A stretch of DNA of 64,000 nt from Clostridium beijerinckii (GTDB taxonomy: Bacteria > Bacillota > Clostridia > Clostridiales > Clostridiaceae). Both the position numbers and the translations under genes were made by a program. The stretch lies in NCBI RefSeq assembly GCF_036699995.1, contig NZ_CP144906.1:2046001-2110000 (forward strand), given 5' to 3'. This document shows, one piece after another, positions 44,521-53,200 of the stretch; positions within the stretch are counted from its first letter, which is position 1; each line of letters starts with the position of its first letter. A model generated the notes under the pieces. It worked only from the letters and a program-made list of their open reading frames with translations, did not search any database and was not told the DNA's origin.

Positions 44521-45400
44521 TTTATCATTCGAGATTGATGGAAAGCAGATTTTGGAAAATATAAATATCAGAATAGATAAAAATAAAATATTTGGAATTA
44601 TAGGGCCAAATGGTGTTGGGAAAACTACACTTTTAAGATGCTTAACAGGAATTTATAAAGGAACATCAGGAAATGTACTTTATGATGGGCGAGATGTTTA
44701 TGATAATATAGATGTTAAAAATAAGATTGGATATGTAGCAGATGAGAATATCATGCAAACAAATTTTAAAGTTAGCGAAATACTGAAGTACTATAAATAT
44801 TCATATAAAAATTTTGATGAAAAAAAATTTAATGAATTAAATAAAATTTTTAAAATTCAAACTAATAAGTATATATTCCAATTATCCAAAGGGATGAAAA
44901 TGAGACTTTCCATAATGCTAGCTTTTTCTATTCATGCTGAATATTTAATATTGGATGAGCCAACATCAGGACTAGATGCAATACTAAAGAATAAATTATT
45001 AAAGATATTTGCAGATGAAGTTTTTGAAAATGGTACAACTATAATAATAAGTTCTCATCATTTAAATGAACTTGAGAGAATTTGTGATGATGTAGCTATT
45101 TTAGATAAAGGCGTAGTTACATATGAAAATTCTGTGGAAAATATGAAGAATAAGATAAAAAAGATACAAGTGGCTTTTGATGAGTCTGTTTATGAAGAAG
45201 ATTTAAAACTTAAGGGAATATTTAAAATTAGTAGAGTTGGGAGAGTATTTAACATAATAACTGATGAATATGACGGGGAATTTATAAAAAGCTTAGAAAA
45301 ATTCAAACCGTTATTTATTGAAGAAATAGATCTAAGCTTGGAAGATATCTTTATCTATAAAGTTGATAAGGAGGATAATGATGAAAAAATATTTAAATAA
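44504..45400 (+). CDS. ABC transporter ATP-binding protein
   Basis: A 298-aa ATPase with Walker A GIIGPNGVGKTT, Walker B YLILDEPTSGLD and the H-loop ISSHHLNEL. The signature is LSKGMKMR rather than LSGGQ, a variant seen in the YtrB/multidrug ABC branch. A C-terminal extension of about 90 residues follows the core. I chose the ATG at 44504, since GGGGTGG lies 6 nt upstream and abuts the alternative ATG at 44498. It overlaps gntR by 17 bp and the permease by 20 bp, so a tight stoichiometric operon is expected. Substrate unknown. Confidence 0.94.
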   Translation: MIEVNNLSFEIDGKQILENINIRIDKNKIFGIIGPNGVGKTTLLRCLTGIYKGTSGNVLYDGRDVYDNIDVKNKIGYVADENIMQTNFKVSEILKYYKYSYKNFDEKKFNELNKIFKIQTNKYIFQLSKGMKMRLSIMLAFSIHAEYLILDEPTSGLDAILKNKLLKIFADEVFENGTTIIISSHHLNELERICDDVAILDKGVVTYENSVENMKNKIKKIQVAFDESVYEEDLKLKGIFKISRVGRVFNIITDEYDGEFIKSLEKFKPLFIEEIDLSLEDIFIYKVDKEDNDEKIFK

Positions 45401-46445
45401 AGGATTGTTATATGCATGGTTTAATTCTGCTAAGGCAGCCATCTTTATAGGATTATTAATATGGGGGGCTGTAGCATATGAAATCATAAAGAACAATTTA
45501 AATGATGTCAGAAATGGACTTGCAAACAATTTTGATAACTACTATTATACGAATGTTTGGCACGAATATTTCATGCTAGCAATTATATTTGTAGCTATAT
45601 ATTTTATAGCAAAGGGAATTAATAAGAGAAATACTGAAATGTTCTTATGCAGTGGACCATACACAAAAAAGCAGATTAGATATAATGAATTCATATGTCT
45701 TTTGATTACATTAATACTTTTTGTAATAACGTATGTTTATATAGCAATAGTATCATATTTCGGTAATGCTGAATTTATATCAGTTGTTGAGGGATATTGG
45801 AATATAGTTACTGTAGAAACTTCAAAAATAATTTTACTTGGAATTATTGGTATAATGTTTATGTTAATAATAGATTTGATGTTTTCTAATTCAGTAATAG
45901 GATTTATTAGCATGATTTCTGTAATACCTGTATCTATTTCTATAATAATAGCTAAGGTTATTTCCATACTTGAGTATTTTGGAGTTAATAAAGATTATAG
46001 TTTGTTAGATAAAATAGAAGGGTTAGATTATAACGTTAAATTAAGAGGTTTTTGTGAGATTGTATTTAATAGAATTAGCGTTAAAGATATAATAATCAGA
46101 CATTTATGGAGTGAGATGGTAAGTATTTTATTTATCATTATAATTATGATTATTGTTTACAGTGTAGTTCAAAATAAATATAAACTAGAGAATGCTAATA
46201 AGATCTTTTCATCACAAAATAACGAAAAGATTTTAGTAACACTAGTATCAACAGCAGTTGGATCATTTGCATCATTATTTTTGACTGAAAGTTTTATTCA
46301 TAGTTTGCAGCTAAAGAATGGAAGTTCTAGAGCATTAATAGGGTCAGACTTAGTCAAGGGTCTTGGACTAGATATAATATGCATATTTTTAATTGGATTT
46401 ATAGCCTACAAGGTAATGAAAAGAATATTAAAAAATATAGTTTAG
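45381..46445 (+). CDS. ABC transporter permease
   Basis: A 354-aa integral membrane protein with about seven or eight hydrophobic segments (AIFIGLLIWGAVAYEII near the start; IIFVAIYFIAKGI; IILLGIIGIMFMLIIDL; ILFIIIIMIIVYSVV; LDIICIFLIGFIAY at the end). It pairs with the preceding ATPase. The charged loop KGINKRNTEMFLCSGPYTKKQI resembles the coupling region of ABC-2-type permeases in YtrA-controlled operons. I chose ATG 45381 with AAGGAGG 6 nt upstream; ATG 45378 is also possible. It ends the operon; a terminator follows. Confidence 0.86.
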   Translation: MKKYLNKGLLYAWFNSAKAAIFIGLLIWGAVAYEIIKNNLNDVRNGLANNFDNYYYTNVWHEYFMLAIIFVAIYFIAKGINKRNTEMFLCSGPYTKKQIRYNEFICLLITLILFVITYVYIAIVSYFGNAEFISVVEGYWNIVTVETSKIILLGIIGIMFMLIIDLMFSNSVIGFISMISVIPVSISIIIAKVISILEYFGVNKDYSLLDKIEGLDYNVKLRGFCEIVFNRISVKDIIIRHLWSEMVSILFIIIIMIIVYSVVQNKYKLENANKIFSSQNNEKILVTLVSTAVGSFASLFLTESFIHSLQLKNGSSRALIGSDLVKGLGLDIICIFLIGFIAYKVMKRILKNIV

Positions 46446-46495
46446 GCGATAAAAATAATTTTTGATAAACAAAATATTTATAGATTTTAGTTTAG

Positions 46496-46546
46496 TGAGA
46501 ACCATATGCAGTAAGTATACTTGTAGATGGTTCTCATATTTTATTT
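46496..46546 (+). terminator. Terminator after the GntR/ABC operon
   Basis: A perfect 10-bp stem (TGAGAACCAT / ATGGTTCTCA) with a 21-nt loop is followed by TATTTTATTT. Confidence 0.85.
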
Positions 46547-46615
46547 AAATCATAAAGAACAAAAAATATATGTATCGAATAGAATATATTAACAAAAGAA
46601 TAGGAGATGATCAAC

Positions 46616-46870
46616 ATGTCTAAACATTCTAATGATTGTTGCTGCTGTAAATGTAATTCTTGTTGCTCTTGCAAACCTAGTTGCTGTAACGTTTGCGGAT
46701 GCGGCGGCGGCTGCGGAGGATACGGTGGTTACGGTGGATATGGCGGCGGCTTCGGAGGCTACGGCGGCTTTGGAGGCGGATGTGGCTTTGGTGGCTGCGG
46801 AAGCTGGCTTTGGATTTTATTAATTTTATTCCTTGGTGGCGGAGCAGGTTGCGGAGGATTTCTCTGGTAA
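46616..46870 (+). CDS. Small Cys/Gly-rich protein with C-terminal membrane segment
   Basis: An 84-aa protein. Residues 5-30 contain a dense Cys cluster (DCCCCKCNSCCSCKPSCC), residues 30-63 are Gly/Tyr/Phe repeats (GGYGGYGGYGGGFGGYGG), and the last 22 residues are a hydrophobic segment (SWLWILLILFLGGGAGC). The layout recalls YjcZ-type sporulation miniproteins with an added metal-binding-like Cys head. Codons are GC-rich (GGC, TGC, GCG), a marked GC peak in this AT-rich DNA that follows from Gly and Cys content. I chose ATG 46616 with AGGAG about 9 nt upstream. Two other plus-strand ORFs here are shadows. Function unknown. Confidence 0.8.
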   Translation: MSKHSNDCCCCKCNSCCSCKPSCCNVCGCGGGCGGYGGYGGYGGGFGGYGGFGGGCGFGGCGSWLWILLILFLGGGAGCGGFLW

Positions 46871-46919
46871 TTTGATTAATCATAAGGAGTACAATTTAAA
46901 AGTAGCCTTATAATTAGAT

Positions 46920-46954
46920 GATAGAAACGCTGGTGACAGCGTTTCTATTATTTT
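46920..46954 (+). terminator. Terminator after the Cys/Gly-rich gene
   Basis: An 11-12 bp perfect stem (ATAGAAACGCT / AGCGTTTCTAT) with a 6-nt loop is followed by TATTTTAT. Confidence 0.92.
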
Positions 46955-47062
46955 ATATTCAAATAAAAATAATTAGAAAGTTGTATTATATAAGTGAAAA
47001 AGATATAATCTAAAATGTAAAAGTATAAATGTATTTATATGCTAAATGGAGTGATTTAAATT

Positions 47063-47773
47063 ATGGAAGAAAGATTGCAGAAATATCTCGCAAATTGTGG
47101 AGTGGCTTCAAGAAGAAAATGTGAGGAATTAATAATTTCAGGTAAAGTTAAAGTAAATGGGGTTATAGTTAATGAAGTAGGAATAAAAATAGATCCATTA
47201 AAAGATATGATAGAATATAATGGAAAGGAAATAAAAAAGAAAGAAGATAAAGTTTATATAATGCTTAATAAGCCTGAGGGGTATATTAGCTCGGTTAAAG
47301 ACGAAAAAGGCAGAGCTACTATTTTGGATATAGTTAAGGTGAATGAGAGAATCTATCCAATTGGAAGATTAGATTATGATAGCTCGGGATTATTGTTATT
47401 AACAAATGATGGAGAAATTTATAATAAAATAATTCATCCAAGGGTAGAAATAATAAAAAGGTATGTGGCAGTAGTTAAGGGCGAGGTAACTGATAAAGAT
47501 AAGATGAAGTTTGAAATAGGTATAGATATTGGAGGATATATTACTGCTCCAGCTGAGCTTAAAGTTATCAGTTATGATAAAGGTGTTTCGACTATTGAGA
47601 TTGGTATTCATGAGGGAAAGAATAGACAAATAAGAAAAATGTGTGCTGCTATACACCATGATGTATTATCTTTAAAAAGAATATCTATAGGAGAAATAAA
47701 ACTAGGATATTTAAAAAGAGGGGAATATAGAAAGTTAAACAAAGAAGAACTAGATTATATCAATAGTTTATAG
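47063..47773 (+). CDS. rRNA pseudouridine synthase, RluB/RsuA family
   Basis: A 236-aa enzyme that isomerises uridine in rRNA. An N-terminal S4 RNA-binding domain (RLQKYLANCGVASRRKCEELI, residues 3-60) is followed by the catalytic domain with the Asp of GRLDYDSSGLLLLTNDG and the EGKNRQIRKMC motif. Length fits RluB/RsuA. Target position cannot be decided; RluB (23S) is the usual annotation in Firmicutes. The start has a weak ribosome binding site (GGAGTGA). No terminator is evident after it; 227 bp of A/T-rich DNA separate it from the next gene. Confidence 0.94.
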   Translation: MEERLQKYLANCGVASRRKCEELIISGKVKVNGVIVNEVGIKIDPLKDMIEYNGKEIKKKEDKVYIMLNKPEGYISSVKDEKGRATILDIVKVNERIYPIGRLDYDSSGLLLLTNDGEIYNKIIHPRVEIIKRYVAVVKGEVTDKDKMKFEIGIDIGGYITAPAELKVISYDKGVSTIEIGIHEGKNRQIRKMCAAIHHDVLSLKRISIGEIKLGYLKRGEYRKLNKEELDYINSL

Positions 47774-48000
47774 ATAATAATTAAATTATAAAGAACAGAT
47801 GAAAGAAAGTTGATCATACATCATTAATAAATTAAAGCAAGATATTGATTTTAATAATATAATGCGTAATGAAAGTAGCTTGATAAAATATTGCAAATTT
47901 TTAATATGCGCTGTGAAAAACAAGTTATTTGTTGAATATTTAGAAATAAGATGATAGAATTAAGATAATATTATTCAATGTTGTAACAGGAAGGCAAAAG

Positions 48001-48897
48001 ATGGATGAAGTAAATAACGAAAATAGTAAAGATTTAATGAGATTAATTCAGGGGAAATTTATAAGGTTAAGTAAAGGTCAAAAATTAATAGCTGAGTACA
48101 TATTAAAAAATTATGATAAAGCAGCATTTATGACGGCAGCCAAACTAGGAATATCTGTTGGAGTTTCTGAATCAACAGTTGTAAGATTTGCGATTGAGCT
48201 TGGCTTTTCAGGATATCCTAAATTGCAAAAAGCACTACAAGAACTTATAAAGAATAAGCTAACAACTGTACAGAGATTAGAGCTTAGAAATGATTATTTT
48301 TCTGATGGAGATGCATTAAAAGGTGTACTAAAAGCTGATATGGAAAACATACGTGCAACTCTTGAAAAAATTAATCAAAATACGTTTGAAGATGTAGTAA
48401 AGGGGATTTTTGAGGCAAATAGAATATACATAATTGGTCTTAGAAGTTCTACTGCTCTTGCGGAGTTTTTAGGGTTTTATCTAAATATAATACTGCAAAA
48501 TGTTAAAATTGTAAGTTATGGAATTTCAGATGTATTTGAACAAATGATAAATGTAGGAGATGGAGATTTAGTTATAGGAATTGGTTTTCCTAGATATGCT
48601 GCTAAAACTATTGATGCATTAGAATTTTCACAAGATAGAGGAGCCAAAGTGGTTGCGCTCACGGATAGTTTACTATCACCTCTTGCGTCTAAAGCTGATC
48701 ACACATTAATTGCACAAAGTAATATGGCATCATTTGTAGATTCTTTAGTTGCACCTATGTCAGTAATAAATGCACTAATTATTGCAGTAGGAATGCGAGA
48801 GAAGGAAAACATATCTGATATTTTTGGTAATTTAGAACAAATATGGCAGACATATAATGTTTATTCTTATAATAATAGAAATGTTGCAGATGACTAA
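48001..48897 (+). CDS. MurR/RpiR family transcriptional regulator
   Basis: A 298-aa regulator with an N-terminal RpiR helix-turn-helix (SKGQKLIAEYILKNYDKAAFM, VGVSESTVVRFAIELGFSGYPKLQKAL) and a C-terminal SIS sugar-phosphate domain (about 125-270; YIIGLRSSTALAEFLGFYL, IGIGFPRYAAKTIDALEF). Family members sense phosphosugars and control sugar or amino-sugar genes. It stands alone between non-sugar genes, so its target lies elsewhere or it controls itself. The ribosome binding site is AGGAAGG. A terminator follows. Confidence 0.94.
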   Translation: MDEVNNENSKDLMRLIQGKFIRLSKGQKLIAEYILKNYDKAAFMTAAKLGISVGVSESTVVRFAIELGFSGYPKLQKALQELIKNKLTTVQRLELRNDYFSDGDALKGVLKADMENIRATLEKINQNTFEDVVKGIFEANRIYIIGLRSSTALAEFLGFYLNIILQNVKIVSYGISDVFEQMINVGDGDLVIGIGFPRYAAKTIDALEFSQDRGAKVVALTDSLLSPLASKADHTLIAQSNMASFVDSLVAPMSVINALIIAVGMREKENISDIFGNLEQIWQTYNVYSYNNRNVADD

Positions 48898-48912
48898 AAT
48901 TCTAGTAAATAG

Positions 48913-48952
48913 AGCTGTTCTCAGAATGATTATGAGGGCAGCTTGTTTTTAT
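48913..48952 (+). terminator. Terminator after the RpiR regulator
   Basis: A stem of about 11 bp with two G-U or mismatched pairs (AGCTGTTCTCA / TGAGGGCAGCT) and a 9-nt loop is followed by TGTTTTTATT. Confidence 0.85.
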
Positions 48953-49004
48953 TAAATAAAGATAAATTTATTTTAATGAGAATGATAAGTTTAGAGGTGA
49001 AATA

Positions 49005-50336
49005 TTGAATAAAAATATAGAGATGCCTAAAAATGTTACATTAATCATTGATAGGTTATTAGAAAATGGATATGAGGCTTATATGGTTGGAGGATGTGTT
49101 AGAGATTGTATTCTAGGAAAAGAACCTAAAGACTGGGATATAACAACTAATGCTAAGCCACTAGAAGTAGTGGAATTATTTGATAAAGTTATATTAACTG
49201 GATTAAAGCATGGAACAGTTACAGTAATGCTAAATAAAGAGAGTTATGAAATTACAACTTATAGGTCAGATGGTGAATATGAAGATAATAGACATCCTAA
49301 AGAAGTTAAGTTTGTGAGTTCTTTAAAGGAAGATTTGGCGAGAAGAGATTTTACAATTAATTCAATGGCATATAATGATATAAGTGGATTAGTAGATTAT
49401 TTTAATGGGGTAGAGGATTTAGGTAAAAAGATAATAAGAACTGTAGGTGACCCTAGAAAAAGATTTGATGAGGATGCCCTAAGAATGCTTAGGGCAATTA
49501 GGTTTTCTGCCCAACTAGATTTTACTATTGATAGGTTAACACTAAATTCAATAAAAGAACTTAAAGATAATATAAGAAATATATCAAAAGAGAGAGTTAG
49601 AGAAGAGTTTAATAAGATATTACTTAATAATCCAAGAAAAATAGAAATATTGAGGGAATGTGGAATTTTAGAATACATAGTTCCGGGAATAAGCAAAATC
49701 TATAATTTTAATAAAAACAATTCTTGCCATTCACATGATTTATATAATCATACCATTATAGCAACTGAAACTGTAGAATCCCAAATATATTTGAGATTGA
49801 GTATGCTATTTCACGATTTTGGAAAAGCTTGCACAATAAGAACTCATGAAAATGACAATTTGCATTACAGTTCTTATTCAAAAGAATCCTCAAGAATAGC
49901 CAATGAAATATTGAAATATTTGAAATATGACAATAATATAATTAATAAAGTTACACTTCTTATACAGTATCATGATTATAGAATTGATAATAAAGTATCT
50001 ATAAAAAAACTACTGAGAGAAATAGGTATAGATCTTTTTAAAGATCTAATTAAAATTCAGCGAGCGGATATACTTACTCAGGATTCTAAATACTCTGAAA
50101 AGCATTTAATAAATTTAGATGAGGCCGAAAATATTCTTAATGAGATAATTGATAACGATGAATGTTTTAATTTAAAGAATTTGAAAATAAATGGTGGAGA
50201 TTTATTGTCTTTAGGATTTAACAAAGGAAAAGAAATTGGTGAAATGCTAAATTATTTGTTGGATATTGTAATTGAAAATCCTAAATTAAATGAGAAACGG
50301 GAACTAGTTAAATTAGTTATGAAACGATGGAGATAA
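49005..50336 (+). CDS. cca: CCA tRNA nucleotidyltransferase
   Basis: A 443-aa class II nucleotidyltransferase that adds or repairs the 3' CCA of tRNAs. The head domain shows YMVGGCVRDCILGKEPKDWDI with the DxD metal site, then RRDFTINSMAYN, the neck motif FDEDALRMLRAIRFSAQL, and a C-terminal HD domain (LSMLFHDFGKACT and IQYHDYRI), a phosphohydrolase addition. The start is TTG at 49005, with AGAGGTGA 4-6 nt upstream; no better ATG exists before the conserved sequence. It is monocistronic. Confidence 0.95.
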   Translation: MNKNIEMPKNVTLIIDRLLENGYEAYMVGGCVRDCILGKEPKDWDITTNAKPLEVVELFDKVILTGLKHGTVTVMLNKESYEITTYRSDGEYEDNRHPKEVKFVSSLKEDLARRDFTINSMAYNDISGLVDYFNGVEDLGKKIIRTVGDPRKRFDEDALRMLRAIRFSAQLDFTIDRLTLNSIKELKDNIRNISKERVREEFNKILLNNPRKIEILRECGILEYIVPGISKIYNFNKNNSCHSHDLYNHTIIATETVESQIYLRLSMLFHDFGKACTIRTHENDNLHYSSYSKESSRIANEILKYLKYDNNIINKVTLLIQYHDYRIDNKVSIKKLLREIGIDLFKDLIKIQRADILTQDSKYSEKHLINLDEAENILNEIIDNDECFNLKNLKINGGDLLSLGFNKGKEIGEMLNYLLDIVIENPKLNEKRELVKLVMKRWR

Positions 50337-50366
50337 AATTTATTAATATAGAATATGTTAATAATC

Positions 50367-50425
50367 AAAAGGTATAGATTCAAATTAAGCGCTGCTCATT
50401 TTGAATTTATACCTTTTATTTTAGG
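50367..50425 (+). terminator. Terminator after cca
   Basis: An 18-bp stem with one mismatch (AAAAGGTATAGATTCAAA / TTTGAATTTATACCTTTT) and a 14-nt loop is followed by ATTTTAGG. Confidence 0.9.
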
Positions 50426-50601
50426 TCTTTTAATTTGTATATATAAATATTTAAGTTTTTATTTGATTATATCTATATAATAAATTTAATTAATGACAGA
50501 ATATTTGTGTGATTGTATTTTGTAGAAAAATTGGATATAATTATAGTAAAAATTGAGAAAATTTTTACATTTAGGAAAAAATTAAGGGTGGGGATAAGAT
50601 T

Positions 50602-51633
50602 ATGAGAGAGTTAATGTTTTCAAACGTACAAGAAGCGTCAAATTTTATAAATAATAATTCTAATATGGGATTTGTTATATTTTCAAATGTAGAAAATGTT
50701 ACAGAATTATCAACATTAGTATCTTCAAATGTTATACTTTGTTCTACGTCTGGAGAGTATGGAAGAAATGGTTATGAAGATGGAGTTATTTCTGGATTTC
50801 AATATGATGTTTGTGATGGTGAAGTTGTAGAGATACTTTATCCACCAATAAAAAGTGTGAATAATTTAAAAGGGGCTTATGAAAAGATTAAAAATAATAA
50901 GAATGCTTTTTCACTTTTATTATGTGATGGTCTAACCGGAATGGAAGAAAGTATTATAGGTACCCTCTATTTTGTAGATGATAATTTTAAAGTCATAGGT
51001 GGAAGTGCTGGAGATAATCTTAAGTTTAAAGAAACATTCATATTTATAGGTACAAAGCGTGTTCATAGTGTAATGATTTTCTTTAATACAAAAAAAAGAA
51101 CTACTATAATAAAAGAAAATATATACATACCAATGGGACAAAGACTATTAGTAACTGAAGCAGACCCTATAAGTAGGACGATAAAGACATTTAATAAAGT
51201 TCCAGCTAGCACTGAATATGCAAGAGTTTTAAATGTAAAAGAAAGTGATCTTCCTAATTATTTTATGAATAATCCTCTAGGAAAAATGTATGAAAATGAA
51301 ATTTTTATATCTTCTCCTATGAAAGTAAATTCAGACAAATCAATTACATTTTATTGTCAGGTTATGTCAAATACCTTTGTTGAGGTTCTAAAACCGGTTG
51401 ATCCAATAAGCCAAATAAGAAATACAGTTGAGAAGATTGGATTTAAACCTAGTTTTATGTTGTCAATAAACTGTATATTAAGAAGCTTGAAGTTTCAAGA
51501 AGATAATATTTGGAAAGCAATAGATAAAGAACTACTTTCATTCTGCCCTAATACTGCTGGATTTGTAAGCTATGGAGAGCAATTTTATAAAAAACATGTA
51601 AATCAAACTATGGTAATATTAGCAGTTGAATAA
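50602..51633 (+). CDS. FIST-domain sensor protein
   Basis: A 343-aa soluble protein with FIST-type N and C domains. The N-terminal part shows VILCSTSGEYGRNGYEDGVIS, DGLTGMEESIIGTLY and GGSAGDNLKFKETFIF (about 45-150); the C-terminal part shows PNYFMNNPLGKMYENEIFI and the tail NTAGFVSYGEQFYKKHVNQT (about 210-340). FIST domains are thought to bind small ligands such as amino acids. No signal peptide or output domain is present, but a cytoplasmic methyl-accepting protein begins 15 bp downstream, so FIST is probably a separate ligand-sensing partner. The ribosome binding site is GGGGTGGGGA. Confidence 0.87.
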   Translation: MRELMFSNVQEASNFINNNSNMGFVIFSNVENVTELSTLVSSNVILCSTSGEYGRNGYEDGVISGFQYDVCDGEVVEILYPPIKSVNNLKGAYEKIKNNKNAFSLLLCDGLTGMEESIIGTLYFVDDNFKVIGGSAGDNLKFKETFIFIGTKRVHSVMIFFNTKKRTTIIKENIYIPMGQRLLVTEADPISRTIKTFNKVPASTEYARVLNVKESDLPNYFMNNPLGKMYENEIFISSPMKVNSDKSITFYCQVMSNTFVEVLKPVDPISQIRNTVEKIGFKPSFMLSINCILRSLKFQEDNIWKAIDKELLSFCPNTAGFVSYGEQFYKKHVNQTMVILAVE

Positions 51634-51648
51634 AGGGGGAATATTAAT

Positions 51649-52608
51649 ATGTTTAAATTTAAAAGTAAAGAAATAAGCACTATACAAAGTCAAAATGAAG
51701 TTAACCGTAATGAGAAAGAAGAATGCTTCCTATATGTGAATGAAGTTATGGAGTTAACATCTATAATAGAAAATAATATAAAAACAGTTATTAATGAAGA
51801 AGGAAATATGACGTATGGTCTTGATAAACTTCTTAAAGGAACTGAATATACGACTAAACAAACAGAAAATGTTAATGACTATTTACAAGTCTTATCTAAC
51901 AATAGTGATAAGACAGAAAATCTTGTTCAGGATGTTTTTCTTAGTCTTGATAATTCTCAAAAAGAAATAGATAATGCAAGAAATGATTTTAATGAATTAA
52001 TCAATCAGGTGGGCACAGTTTCTAAGGTTTTTGATGAATTTATCAGTTTAATTTCAGAGATACAGAATCAGTATAACAGTATTCAAGGGTTTGCTAATAT
52101 TATAAATGGAATTGCCCAGCAAACAAATTTATTATCATTGAATGCAGCTATTGAGGCAGCTAGAGTTGGTGAAGCTGGAAAAGGGTTTACTGTTGTAGCT
52201 AATGAAATAAAAAAACTTTCTGTTGATACTCAGAAAAATGCTAAAGATATTATGAATTCTTTAGATGATTTGACAAAATCAATGGAGCAATTATCTAGTA
52301 AATCTAACGAAGGAACTGAAGTTATAAATAAAACAACTAACATTATAGAAGGGTCTTCTTCTATACTAGATAAAATAGTAGATGCTGAATCGGAAGTATA
52401 TAAACATGTACAAGGGGTTCAGGACTCTCAAAAGAATAATTTACATGGAATAAAGGAGATATCAGTAAATTTAACTAATTTAGTTGAGAAATCAAGAACT
52501 GAAAATCAGCAATTACAAAACCTAGTATATAGCATACAGAAAAAAGGTGATTGTTATCTAGACATACTTAATTATATAAACCAAATTAAAATCCTTAAAA
52601 AGGGATAA
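51649..52608 (+). CDS. Soluble methyl-accepting chemotaxis protein
   Basis: A 319-aa chemoreceptor lacking transmembrane segments and a recognisable sensor domain. The signalling hairpin tip is [24 protein letters not shown], near residue 165, flanked by long heptad helices (about 60-300). Output is to CheA/CheW in the cytoplasm. It follows the FIST gene by 15 bp with its own GGGGG site, ending at a terminator. Together the genes look like a two-protein intracellular sensing unit with input and output split. Whether they bind each other is untested. Confidence 0.93.
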   Translation: MFKFKSKEISTIQSQNEVNRNEKEECFLYVNEVMELTSIIENNIKTVINEEGNMTYGLDKLLKGTEYTTKQTENVNDYLQVLSNNSDKTENLVQDVFLSLDNSQKEIDNARNDFNELINQVGTVSKVFDEFISLISEIQNQYNSIQGFANIINGIAQQTNLLSLNAAIEAARVGEAGKGFTVVANEIKKLSVDTQKNAKDIMNSLDDLTKSMEQLSSKSNEGTEVINKTTNIIEGSSSILDKIVDAESEVYKHVQGVQDSQKNNLHGIKEISVNLTNLVEKSRTENQQLQNLVYSIQKKGDCYLDILNYINQIKILKKG

Positions 52609-52656
52609 ATGCTGTATAAAATATTTTTACATAGTGAGTAAACTAACGAGTATAAA

Positions 52657-52700
52657 GCAATAAAAGATGAGTTTAGTAGAACTCATCTTTTATTATTTTA
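52657..52700 (+). terminator. Terminator after the chemoreceptor gene
   Basis: A perfect 15-bp stem (AATAAAAGATGAGTT / AACTCATCTTTTATT) with a 6-nt loop is followed by ATTTTAAA. Confidence 0.92.
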
Positions 52701-52843
52701 AATACATATAAATGATTTTATAAGGGTTAAAATATTCAAAGATTAGTGATATAATTGTTCTGTTAGAAAATTGTGGTACAATATCATTATCAGTGGTAAA
52801 GATTAGATAATGCTTAAGACTTTAATATTAAGGAGAAAACATA

Positions 52844-53113
52844 ATGGAGAATGTTATTAATTATATGGAAATATGGGTTAAGGAGTATATGGAAATCTTG
52901 TTAGCCAAAACAGATGGATGTAAATGCGATAAATGTAAAAGGGACATCTTCACACTTTCTCTTAACAATTTAAAACCTTACTATGTGGCAACACCTTTAG
53001 GAAAGATAATGGCCAAAATAGAAAGTACTAAACAACAAGTTGAAACTGATATAATAGTACAAGTTACAACAGCGATAAATAAGGTTAGTAATAACCCTAA
53101 TCATGATAGATAA
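52844..53113 (+). CDS. ComFB-like protein
   Basis: An 89-aa protein with the ComFB pattern: an N-terminal helix, then GCKCDKCKRDIFTLSLNNLKPYYV, where Cys26, Cys28 and Cys31 precede the conserved DI..L.LN.L.P.YV. ComFB is encoded in the competence comF operon of Bacillus, where it is dispensable for uptake; related proteins have been reported as cyclic dinucleotide receptors. Here it stands alone, next to the chemotaxis pair rather than near comFA/comFC. The ribosome binding site AAGGAG is 7 nt before the ATG. Confidence 0.83.
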   Translation: MENVINYMEIWVKEYMEILLAKTDGCKCDKCKRDIFTLSLNNLKPYYVATPLGKIMAKIESTKQQVETDIIVQVTTAINKVSNNPNHDR

Positions 53114-53149
53114 ACGTTTCAGGAAAATATTACTACTGATATTCAGAAG

Positions 53150-53194
53150 ACCATAAAATATCGTTTAGAAGAACAACTTTATTTTATGGTTTTG
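53150..53194 (+). terminator. Terminator after the comFB-like gene
   Basis: A perfect 11-bp stem (ACCATAAAATA / TATTTTATGGT) with an 18-nt loop is followed by TTTGG, a short tail. It lies in the convergent gap before the TPM gene. Confidence 0.7.
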
Positions 53195-53200
53195 GTGGTT

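Noticed and set aside
46632..46875. Alternative frames over the Cys/Gly-rich gene
   Set aside because: Ala- or Arg-rich translations are by-products of GGC and TGC codons; only the 46616 frame has a ribosome binding site and a membrane tail.
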